5,342 nucleotides of DNA from Acidobacteriota bacterium. GTDB taxonomy: Bacteria > Acidobacteriota > Vicinamibacteria > Vicinamibacterales > UBA2999. The translations under genes and the position numbers were made by a program. Of the stretch, positions 1 to 5,342 are shown piece by piece. The notes below the pieces were generated by a model. That model was not told the DNA's origin and did not search any database. It was given only the letters and a program-made list of their open reading frames with translations. The first letter of the stretch is position 1. Each line of letters starts with the position of its first letter. The stretch lies in contig JABFRY010000427.1 of the NCBI GenBank assembly GCA_013140955.1, forward strand, positions 1 through 5,342. Direction: 5' to 3'.

Positions 1-1190
1 CGGCGGACGTGGCCGACGTGATGCCGTTCTACGCGCTGGGCCGGGAAGATGGTGGGAGCTTCGACGCCGGCATCCGGTCGGCCCTGCCGCGCATCCTCGC
101 GAGCCCGTCGTTCCTCTTCCGGGCCGAGCAGGACCCGCCCGCGGCGACGGCGGCCGAGCCGCACCCGGTCACCGACATCGAGCTGGCCTCGCGCCTGTCC
201 TTCTTCCTGTGGAGCAGCATTCCCGATGAGGAACTGCTCGACCTCGCCGTCGCCGGCCGGCTGCGGGCACCGGGGGTGCTGCAGCAGCAGGTGCGTCGGA
301 TGCTCGCCGACGAACGAGCCACGGCGCTCACGACGAACTTCCCGGACCAGTGGCTGGCCCTGCGTAATCTCGAGCGCACGGTGCCCGACCTGCTCCAGTT
401 TCCGACCTTCGACCACAACCTGCGGACCGCGATGCAGCGCGAGACGCAGCTCCTGTTCGATGCCGTCGTCCGCGGCAACCGCAGCGCCCTCGAGCTGCTG
501 AGCGCCGACTACACGTTCGTGGACGAGCGGCTGGCCCGCCACTACGGCATCCCGAACGTCTACGGGTCGGCGTTTCGCCGCGTGACCATCACCGACCCCA
601 ACCGGCGCGGCCTGCTCGGGCACGGCAGCATCCTGTCGCTCACCTCGGTGGCGACGCGCACCTCGCCGGTGTTCCGCGGCAAGTGGCTGCTCACCAACCT
701 GCTCAACACGCCGCCGCCGCTGCCGCCGCCCAACGTGCCGGCGCTGGCCGAGAACGGCGGCGACACCCAGCCGAAGTCGGTGCGCGAGCGGCTCGAGGCG
801 CACCGCGCCAACCCCGTCTGCGCTTCGTGCCACCGGAGCATCGATCCGATGGGCTTTGCCCTCGAGAACTTCGATGCCGTGGGGCAGTGGCGCGACACGA
901 CGGAGGCTGGAGGTCCCGTGGACGCCAGCGGCGTGCTGGCCGACGGCACGCCGGTGAACGGGCCGGCGGAGCTGCGGGAGGGCCTGCTGGCCCGACCGCA
1001 CGTGTTCGTCGGGACGCTGACGGAGAAGATGCTGACCTACGCGCTCGGCCGGGGCCTGCAGGCGGGCGACATGCCCGTGGTGCGGCGCATCGTGGCCGGC
1101 GCGGCCCGCGACGACTACCGGTTCATGTCCATCCTGATGGGCATCGTCGAGAGCCGGCCGTTCCAGAATCGTGTGAAGCCAGCGGAGTAG
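1..1190 (+). CDS. DUF1592/DUF1588/DUF1585 domain protein with CxxCH motif, 5'-partial
   Basis: This is the C-terminal part of a large exported-type protein of the DUF1587-1595-1592-1588-1585 family; the frame is open to the left edge, so the N-terminus and any signal peptide lie outside. Numbering from the GTG at base 9, which is probably not the true start: residues 15-40 resemble the end of DUF1595 (PRILASPSFLFR). DUF1592 spans about 54-180 (ELASRLSFFLWSSIPDEELL). DUF1588 spans about 195-295, with the family's proline-rich stretch at 234-244 and a single CASCH motif at 271-275, followed by IDPMGFALENFDAVGQWR. DUF1585 spans about 315-388 (TYALGRGL). CxxCH suggests covalent c-type haem or a cytochrome-like fold in the periplasm; this is inferred from the motif. 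The reaction is not established for the family. The stop at 1188-1190 lies two bases before the DUF1552 gene, so the two are probably co-transcribed. Confidence 0.9.
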   Translation, partial: ADVADVMPFYALGREDGGSFDAGIRSALPRILASPSFLFRAEQDPPAATAAEPHPVTDIELASRLSFFLWSSIPDEELLDLAVAGRLRAPGVLQQQVRRMLADERATALTTNFPDQWLALRNLERTVPDLLQFPTFDHNLRTAMQRETQLLFDAVVRGNRSALELLSADYTFVDERLARHYGIPNVYGSAFRRVTITDPNRRGLLGHGSILSLTSVATRTSPVFRGKWLLTNLLNTPPPLPPPNVPALAENGGDTQPKSVRERLEAHRANPVCASCHRSIDPMGFALENFDAVGQWRDTTEAGGPVDASGVLADGTPVNGPAELREGLLARPHVFVGTLTEKMLTYALGRGLQAGDMPVVRRIVAGAARDDYRFMSILMGIVESRPFQNRVKPAE

Positions 1191-1192
1191 CC

Positions 1193-2509
1193 ATGTTCAA
1201 TACGAGGAAGCACCTGTCGCGCCGCACGTTCCTGAAGGGCACCGGCATCGCCCTCTCGCTGCCGCTGCTCGATGCCATGGTGCCGTCGCTCACGGCGCAG
1301 TCGCTCACGGCGGCCCGGCCGCAGCTGCGCTTCGGCGCGGTGTACGTGCCCAACGGCGTGCTTCCGGACCTGTGGCATCCCAAGGAGGTGGGGGCCGACT
1401 TCACCTTCACCCCGGTGATGAAGCCGCTCGAGCCCTTCCGCCAGCAGCTGCTCACCGTGAGCGGCATGACCGGCTCCGGCACGCCGGGGCCGCACCTCGG
1501 CGCGAGCTGCGGCTGGCTCAACGGCCTGGGCGCGGTGGGCGCCCAGGGGCAGCCCATCCAGTCGGGCAAGTCGCTCGACCAGTACATCGCGGATCACATC
1601 GGCCAGGACACGCCGCTTCCGTCGCTCGAAGTGGGTACCGAGGACATGGGCACGTCGATCGGTGCGTGCGACGGCTTCTCCTGCCTGTACTTCAACAGCA
1701 TGGCGTGGAAGAGCGAGACGCAGTCGCTGCCGGTCGAGATCAATCCCCGCGTCACCTTCGAGCGGATGTTCGGCGAGACCGGCACCACCGCGCAGCGCCT
1801 GGCGCGGCTCACCTACAAGCAGAGCATGCTCGACTCGATCACCGGGGAGGTGTCGCGCCTGCGCACCACGCTCGGCCCGAGCGATCGCCGCATCCTGGGC
1901 TCGTACCTCGACAACGTGCGCGAGGTGGAGCGCCGCATCCAGCAGGTGATGGCCAGAAGCGAGCTCGACATCGACGTGCCCACGGCGCCGAGCGGCATCC
2001 CCGCGTCGTTCGAGGAGCACATGACGCTCACCTACGACCTGATGCACCTGGCCTTCCAGGGCGACATCTCGCGCGTGTTCACGTTCCTCACCGGCGTCGA
2101 AGCGAGCAACCGCGGCTATCCGTTCATCGGCGTGCCGGAGTCGCATCACACCTGCTCGCACCACGGCAACGTGCCCGAGCAGATGGAGAAGTACAGCCGC
2201 ATCGTGACCTACCAGACGGCGCAGCTCGCGGCCTTCCTCGGGAAGCTGCGCGACACGCCGGACGGCGACGGCTCGATGCTCGACCACGTGCTGCTCTACT
2301 ACGGCAGCGGCATGAGCAACGGCAACCAGCACGACCGGTTCAACCCGGCCGCCGTGGCCATCGGTGGCGCCAACGGCCGGCTGCAGGGCAATCGGCACAT
2401 TGCCGTGCCCGACCGCCAGCCGGCCGCCAACTTCCTCCTCAACCTCGCCGAGATTGCCGGCGTGGACGTGGAGAAGATCGGGCCGAGCACGGGCAAGTAC
2501 GCCGTCTAG
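1193..2509 (+). CDS. DUF1552 family protein, Tat-exported
   Basis: A complete 438-residue protein of the DUF1552 family, which I believe is related to DUF1501 and alkaline-phosphatase-like folds; its activity is unknown. The N-terminus is a twin-arginine signal: SRRTFLKG at 9-16, then a hydrophobic stretch GIALSLPLL at 18-26, so export in folded form is expected. Body landmarks are FGAVYVPNGV (47-56), GPHLGASCGWLNG (99-111), a charged helical region around 228-256 (YLDNVREVERRIQQV), HHTCSHHGN (318-326), YYGSGMSNGNQHD (369-381) and the family-typical end GPSTGKY (430-436). Cysteines are at 106, 159, 164 and 321. The ATG at 1193 was chosen because it gives the Tat signal at once and has GGAG 5 nt upstream; the same frame is open further upstream, but only as an overlap of the preceding gene. 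It sits 2 nt downstream of the DUF1592/1588/1585 gene, the usual partner of this family, so joint function is likely. Confidence 0.93.
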   Translation: MFNTRKHLSRRTFLKGTGIALSLPLLDAMVPSLTAQSLTAARPQLRFGAVYVPNGVLPDLWHPKEVGADFTFTPVMKPLEPFRQQLLTVSGMTGSGTPGPHLGASCGWLNGLGAVGAQGQPIQSGKSLDQYIADHIGQDTPLPSLEVGTEDMGTSIGACDGFSCLYFNSMAWKSETQSLPVEINPRVTFERMFGETGTTAQRLARLTYKQSMLDSITGEVSRLRTTLGPSDRRILGSYLDNVREVERRIQQVMARSELDIDVPTAPSGIPASFEEHMTLTYDLMHLAFQGDISRVFTFLTGVEASNRGYPFIGVPESHHTCSHHGNVPEQMEKYSRIVTYQTAQLAAFLGKLRDTPDGDGSMLDHVLLYYGSGMSNGNQHDRFNPAAVAIGGANGRLQGNRHIAVPDRQPAANFLLNLAEIAGVDVEKIGPSTGKYAV

Positions 2510-2530
2510 GTAGCGCCGGCGACCACGAGG

Positions 2531-2574
2531 CACCGCCGGTGACCGCGCCCTCACGGGCGCCATCGCCGGCGGTG
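2531..2574 (+). terminator. Nested GC-rich hairpin, possible terminator of the DUF1552 operon
   Basis: The outer stem is a perfect 9-bp pairing of CACCGCCGG (2531-2539) with CCGGCGGTG (2566-2574). Inside it is a perfect 6-bp stem, GCGCCC (2545-2550) with GGGCGC (2555-2560), closing a TCAC loop; symmetric 5-nt internal loops separate the two stems. It begins 22 nt after the DUF1552 stop. There is no T-tract after it, so it is not a canonical intrinsic terminator. It could instead be a 3'-end stabilising structure. The pairing is seen directly; the function is inferred from position. Confidence 0.45.
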
Positions 2575-2758
2575 TCACGGCACAGCGTGTCGGCCTGCTC
2601 GCGTCACACGGAGTCCGTCTCTGCGCCTCGGCTGCGGTCGAGGCTGTCGCATCCACACGCCAGCCCACGTCGAGTTCCGCACGAGTGCTGACCGATGAGG
2701 CGCATGCCTCCGGCCCAGGGCGGAGCGTACGGTAGCACCCGGTCTTGGCGTGTTCCCC

Positions 2759-2767
2759 TGATACGAT
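2759..2767 (+). promoter_or_regulatory. Candidate extended -10 promoter for nfeD-floA
   Basis: TGATACGAT matches the extended -10 pattern TGnTAnnnT. It lies in the only slightly AT-richer stretch of an otherwise very GC-rich gap, about 105 nt upstream of the nfeD start. No good -35 is found at 17-18 nt spacing; the TTGGCG at 2745-2750 is too close (11-nt spacer). Extended -10 promoters can work without a strong -35. This is a pattern match only. Confidence 0.3.
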
Positions 2768-2798
2768 GACCCCGGCGGCGCGGCGAGCGGGACTGGGC

Positions 2799-2814
2799 GC
2801 GAGGTGCGCCTCGC
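2799..2814 (+). other. Small hairpin in the putative nfeD leader
   Basis: GCGAGG (2799-2804) pairs perfectly with CCTCGC (2809-2814) around a TGCG loop. If transcription starts just after the candidate -10, this lies in the 5' leader, about 47 nt before the Shine-Dalgarno site, and does not occlude it. It may be chance in DNA of this composition. Confidence 0.3.
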
Positions 2815-2860
2815 CTGACGGGGGCTGCTCCTTCCACCCGACGCGCGCGTTCCACTTCAA

Positions 2861-2865
2861 GAGGA
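2861..2865 (+). promoter_or_regulatory. Ribosome binding site of nfeD
   Basis: GAGGA lies 7 nt before the ATG at 2873. It supports this start, which also gives a complete signal peptide. Confidence 0.7.
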
Positions 2866-2872
2866 CGGCAAC

Positions 2873-4264
2873 ATGACACGGTGGCGTACCGGCGGGATGC
2901 TCGCGGCCTGTGCCCTGGTGCTGCAGGGCGCTGCGGCGCTGTGGACCGCGCCGCCGGTCGCGGCGCAGGCCTCGTCCCCCGTGGTCTACGTCGTGGCCAT
3001 CGAGGGCACGATCGATCTGGGCCTGGCGCCCTTCCTGGCGCGGGCCCTGCGCGAGGCCAGCGAGGCCGGGGCGGCGGCCGTCGTGCTCGACATCAACACC
3101 TTCGGAGGTCGCGTGGACGCCGCCGTCGCCATGCGCGACGCGCTGCTGCGTTCGCCGGTCCGGACCATTGCGTTCGTCAATCAGCGGGCCATCTCCGCCG
3201 GCGCGCTCATCGCCCTGGCCTGCAACACGGTGATCATGGTCGAGGGGGGCACCATCGGCGCGGCGGCACCCGTCGTCGGCGGTGCCACGGGCGAGAGCCA
3301 GCCGGCCGACGAGAAGTCGGTGTCCTACGTCCGCACCGAGTTCCGCGCCACGGCCGAGGCCAGGAACCGTCCCCCGCGGATTGCCGAAGCCATGGTGGAT
3401 GCCGACGTCGAAATCGAGGGCGTCATTGCCAGCGGAAAGCTCCTCACGCTCACCACCTCCCAGGCCCTCGAGCTCGGGGTGGCCGACCTGACGGCGGAGA
3501 CGGTGGAACTGGCGCTCGAGGCGGCCGGGGTGTCGAATGCGGCGGTGCAGCGTGTCGGGCAGAGCTGGGCGGAGGGATTGGTGCGGTTTCTCACCAACCC
3601 CGTGGTCAGCTCCCTCCTCATGACGGTAGGGCTGCTCGGCATCCTCGTCGAGATCCGGACACCGGGGTTCGCCGTGCCAGGCACGGTGGGTCTGCTGGCG
3701 CTCGGGCTCTTCTTCTGGGGCCACTGGCTCGTCCAGCTCGCCGGCTGGGAGGAGCTGCTGCTGATTGGCGGCGGGTTCGTGCTGCTGATGCTCGAGGTGT
3801 TCGTGATTCCCGGCACGACCGTCGCGGGGCTGGCGGGCGTACTCGCGGTCGTGGCCGGTCTGGGGATGACGCTCGTGGGGGAAGGGGCTACGCTCGCGGT
3901 GCTCGTCAGTGCGCTCGGGCGCGTGGCGATCTCCGTGCTGCTGGCCCTGGCGGGGGCGCTGGCGCTGATGCGCCTCCTGCCACACCTGCCGTTCGGCCGG
4001 CAGCTCGTGCTCGAGACGGGCATGGCGGCCGGGCTGGGCTGGGTGTCGGCTCCCGAGAGCGACAGGCGCTGGCTGGGACGGTCGGGCACGACGCTCTCGC
4101 CTCTCCGCCCAGCGGGCATTGCCGACATCGACGGCGTCCGCGTGGACGTCGTCTCGGAGGGCGGGTTCATCGAGGCCGGCACCCCCGTCGAGGTCATTCG
4201 CGTGGACGGGAACCGGGTGGTCGTCCATCGCGCGCCACTACACCAGGAGGACAACCATGCCTGA
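2873..4264 (+). CDS. nfeD: NfeD family membrane serine protease (ClpP-like domain plus OB-fold), flotillin partner
   Basis: A 463-residue long-form NfeD (NfeD1b type). Residues 1-33 form a signal peptide: basic MTRWRTGG, hydrophobic core, likely cleavage after AQA at 31-33. The ClpP-like protease domain spans about 37-220. DINTFGGRV (73-81) carries the glycines of the oxyanion region, AISAGA (106-111) carries the nucleophile Ser108, and Lys148 in DEKSVSY is the likely general base. The 40-residue Ser-Lys spacing agrees with the Ser97/Lys138 dyad known from Pyrococcus PH1510. Hydrophobic segments at about 245-260, 265-286, 294-312, 315-335 and 343-369 form the membrane region. Residues 405-453 form the NfeD OB-fold (SPLRPAGIADIDGVRVDV). 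In characterised relatives this protease cleaves the C-terminus of a stomatin/flotillin partner. Here the gene overlaps floA by 8 nt, which fits that pairing. The protease domain is expected outside the cytoplasm. Substrate is not shown. Confidence 0.93.
   Translation: MTRWRTGGMLAACALVLQGAAALWTAPPVAAQASSPVVYVVAIEGTIDLGLAPFLARALREASEAGAAAVVLDINTFGGRVDAAVAMRDALLRSPVRTIAFVNQRAISAGALIALACNTVIMVEGGTIGAAAPVVGGATGESQPADEKSVSYVRTEFRATAEARNRPPRIAEAMVDADVEIEGVIASGKLLTLTTSQALELGVADLTAETVELALEAAGVSNAAVQRVGQSWAEGLVRFLTNPVVSSLLMTVGLLGILVEIRTPGFAVPGTVGLLALGLFFWGHWLVQLAGWEELLLIGGGFVLLMLEVFVIPGTTVAGLAGVLAVVAGLGMTLVGEGATLAVLVSALGRVAISVLLALAGALALMRLLPHLPFGRQLVLETGMAAGLGWVSAPESDRRWLGRSGTTLSPLRPAGIADIDGVRVDVVSEGGFIEAGTPVEVIRVDGNRVVVHRAPLHQEDNHA
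4245..4250 (+). promoter_or_regulatory. Ribosome binding site of floA, inside nfeD
   Basis: A perfect AGGAGG lies 6 nt before the ATG at 4257, within the last codons of nfeD. It fixes the floA start over the longer upstream in-frame opening and suggests translational coupling with independent ribosome loading. Confidence 0.85.
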
Positions 4265-5237
4265 ACTCGACCCCGCCGCCCTTGGCGCCTTCGGCCTCCT
4301 CATTCCCATCCTCGTCCTGCTGGTCGTGGTGCTGTACCTGGTGCCCGTGCCCCTCTGGATCGCGGCCTGGTCGTCGGGCGCCTATGTGGGGCTGATGACA
4401 CTCGTGGGCATGCGGTTGCGCCGGGTGCCCCCGGCCACCATCGTCACCGCCCGGATCAGCGCCGTGAAGGCGGGGCTGCAGATCTCGATCGACGACCTGG
4501 AGGCGCACTACCTGGCTGGCGGGAACGTGGTGCGCGTGGTCAACGCCTTGATCTCCGCCGACAAGGCCAACATCGAGATGCCCTTCAAGCGTGCGGCCGC
4601 CATCGACCTGGCCGGCCGCGACGTGCTCGAGGCGGTGAAGATGTCGGTAATTCCCAAGGTCATCAACACGGCCCGGATCGCCGCCGTGGCGAAGGACGGG
4701 ATCCAGCTGATTGCCGTGTCGCGGGTCACCGTGCGGACGAACATCGATCGCCTGGTGGGCGGTGCCGGCGAGGAGACCATCATCGCCCGTGTCGGCGAGG
4801 GCATGGTCAGCACCATCGGCTCGGCCCAGACGCACAAGGACGTGCTCGAGAACCCGGATCACATCTCGAAGAACATCCTCAGCCGCGGCCTCGACGCCGG
4901 CACCGCGTACGAGATCCTGTCGATCGACATCGCCGACGTGGACGTGGGCGACAACATCGGTGCGAAGCTGCAGATCGACCAGGCCAACGCGGACAAGCAG
5001 ATCGCCCAGGCCAAGGCCGAGGAGCGTCGCGCCATGGCCGTGGCGCTCGAACAGGAGATGCGGGCCCGTGTCGTCGAGGCCGAAGCCGAGGTGCCGCGCG
5101 CCATGGCCGAGGCCTTCCGGCAGGGCAATCTCGGCATCATGGACTACTACCGGATGAAGAACATCCAGGCCGACTCCTCCATGCGCGAGTCGATTGCCGA
5201 GGGCGGGGAGGACGAGTCGACTCCGCCGCGCCGCTAG
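4257..5237 (+). CDS. floA: Flotillin-like protein FloA
   Basis: A 326-residue bacterial flotillin-like protein of the FloA/YqfA family, full length for that family. It organises ordered membrane microdomains as an oligomeric scaffold and influences membrane fluidity and assembly of membrane complexes. The N-terminus has a hydrophobic anchor at about 10-36 followed by a second apolar segment at 37-51. The SPFH/PHB-like domain spans about 60-235, with the conserved block NPDHISKNILSRGLDAGTAY at 199-218 and SIDIADVDVGDNIGAKLQ after it. Residues 239-288 form an alanine/glutamate-rich coiled-coil (QAKAEERRAM, VVEAEAEVPRAMAEAF), the flotillin repeat region. The C-terminus has the family end GNLGIMDYYRMKNIQAD (290-306) and a short acidic tail. 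The ATG at 4257 is set by AGGAGG 6 nt upstream and overlaps the nfeD stop as ATGCCTGA. I see no cysteine. The NfeD-FloA order matches yqeZ-floA of Bacillus subtilis. Confidence 0.96.
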   Translation: MPELDPAALGAFGLLIPILVLLVVVLYLVPVPLWIAAWSSGAYVGLMTLVGMRLRRVPPATIVTARISAVKAGLQISIDDLEAHYLAGGNVVRVVNALISADKANIEMPFKRAAAIDLAGRDVLEAVKMSVIPKVINTARIAAVAKDGIQLIAVSRVTVRTNIDRLVGGAGEETIIARVGEGMVSTIGSAQTHKDVLENPDHISKNILSRGLDAGTAYEILSIDIADVDVGDNIGAKLQIDQANADKQIAQAKAEERRAMAVALEQEMRARVVEAEAEVPRAMAEAFRQGNLGIMDYYRMKNIQADSSMRESIAEGGEDESTPPRR

Positions 5238-5263
5238 GACCGTAACGACAGGGACCCCTGCCC

Positions 5264-5342
5264 ATGTCTCTCGAACTGCTCCTGCTCGTGGCCGTCATGG
5301 TGCTGCTGGATGAGCGGCAGCAGCACCATGACGGCCACGAGC
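5264..5342 (+). CDS. Start of a possible third cistron, hydrophobic N-terminus, 3'-partial
   Basis: An ATG 26 nt after the floA stop opens a frame that stays open to the right edge. Its first 15 residues, MSLELLLLVAVMVLL, look like a membrane anchor or short signal. AGGGA at 5250-5254 lies 9 nt upstream, an acceptable but weak ribosome site. From about residue 16 the frame reads through the spacer and right arm of a perfect inverted repeat and becomes charged and histidine-rich (DERQQHHDGHE). That part may be artefactual if the repeat is a fold-back. In B. subtilis a small gene, yqfB, follows floA; whether this is a counterpart cannot be judged from 26 codons. Confidence 0.4.
   Translation, partial: MSLELLLLVAVMVLLDERQQHHDGHE
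5284..5342. repeat. Perfect 25-bp inverted repeat with 9-nt spacer at the window end
   Basis: The left arm 5284-5308 (starting GCTCGTGGCCGTC) is the exact reverse complement of the right arm 5318-5342 (ending GACGGCCACGAGC), with spacer GATGAGCGG between them. The right arm ends on the final base, so the true arm length may be greater than 25. It lies over the start of the putative third cistron. A perfect palindrome at the very end of a sequence is typical of fold-back chimeras at contig ends. A real hairpin (terminator or recombination site) is possible, but no T-tract is visible. Confidence 0.9.

Larger units (their letters stand above)
2510..2872. other. Intergenic region between the DUF1552 gene and nfeD
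   Basis: This 363-base gap separates two plus-strand operons. I see a nested hairpin near its left end, a small hairpin at 2697-2710 (GAGGC, loop GCAT, GCCTC), a candidate extended -10 at 2759-2767, a leader hairpin at 2799-2814 and the nfeD Shine-Dalgarno site. Short open frames exist on both strands, but their arginine/serine-rich composition looks like GC-driven noise, and none has family features. I see no tRNA, no repeat array and no recognisable riboswitch. Confidence 0.7.

Noticed and set aside
683..1192. In-frame upstream extension of the DUF1552 gene beginning at 683
   Set aside because: The extension only reads the DUF1588/1585 region in a wrong frame (arginine-rich, no domains) and would bury the Tat signal. 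The ATG at 1193 is correct.
1372..2691. Overlapping plus-strand frame of 439 codons inside the DUF1552 gene and past its end
   Set aside because: The composition is a typical frame-shifted shadow rich in R, A, H and P, with no domain.
2745..2767. TTGGCG (2745-2750) as the -35 for TACGAT (2762-2767)
   Set aside because: The 11-nt spacer is far too short for a sigma-70-type promoter; only the extended -10 reading is kept.
2604..2879. Minus-strand 91-codon frame in the intergenic gap
   Set aside because: It is arginine-rich without signal, domain or convincing ribosome site, and it occupies the likely promoter region of nfeD.
2900..2911. Lipobox-like LAAC at residues 10-13 of NfeD
   Set aside because: Only nine residues precede it, with no hydrophobic core, so a lipoprotein signal would not work. 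The cleavage site after AQA at 31-33 fits a normal signal peptide.
1115..4228. A 3.1-kb stop-free antisense frame (1037 codons) across three genes and the intergenic gap
   Set aside because: Its product is dominated by R, H, A, G and E with no recognisable domain, and it lies opposite well-supported genes. Long antisense openings are expected where GC-rich codon bias suppresses stop codons.
2881..4395. A 504-codon plus-strand frame overlapping nfeD
   Set aside because: It is a frame-shifted shadow of nfeD, rich in G, R and A, with no ribosome site and no domain. The ClpP-like and OB-fold features lie in the other frame.
5249..5260. CAGGG/CCCTG inverted pair after floA as a terminator
   Set aside because: The loop would be only 2 nt, the stem is too short and there is no T-tract.

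Overview
This is a GC-rich bacterial window with no mobile element, CRISPR array or RNA gene that I can recognise. It holds two plus-strand gene groups separated by one 363-base intergenic region. The left group pairs a DUF1592/DUF1588/DUF1585 CxxCH protein with a Tat-exported DUF1552 protein. From general knowledge, this pair is common in Planctomycetota, Verrucomicrobiota, Myxococcota and Acidobacteriota. With the high GC and the flotillin operon, a soil-type Acidobacteriota (for example Vicinamibacteria) is my best guess, but it is an inference and not a placement.

Layout. Bases 1-1190 are the 3' part of the DUF1592/1588/1585 gene, which is open at the left edge. Two bases after its stop, 1193-2509 encodes the complete DUF1552 protein. 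Bases 2510-2872 are intergenic: a strong nested hairpin lies just after the DUF1552 stop (possible terminator), followed by a candidate extended -10 promoter, a small leader hairpin and a good Shine-Dalgarno site. Bases 2873-4264 encode a secreted/membrane NfeD protein of the long type, with an N-terminal ClpP-like serine protease domain. Bases 4257-5237 encode the flotillin-like protein FloA and overlap nfeD by 8 nt. A third reading frame starts at 5264 with a hydrophobic N-terminus and runs off the right edge.

How the genes work together. The left pair looks like a two-gene exported module: one protein with a single haem-type CxxCH motif and one Tat substrate. The biochemical role of both families is not established. 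The right pair is the classic NfeD-flotillin partnership (compare yqeZ-floA of Bacillus subtilis). FloA scaffolds ordered membrane microdomains, and the NfeD partner carries a membrane-anchored Ser/Lys protease domain and a C-terminal OB-fold.

The most unusual raw-sequence feature is a perfect 25-bp inverted repeat with a 9-nt spacer at 5284-5342. It ends exactly at the last base of the window. Because it reaches the edge and disrupts a plausible coding start, a fold-back assembly or sequencing artefact is at least as likely as a biological hairpin. I did not find a convincing undescribed system; most of the window is recognisable gene families.
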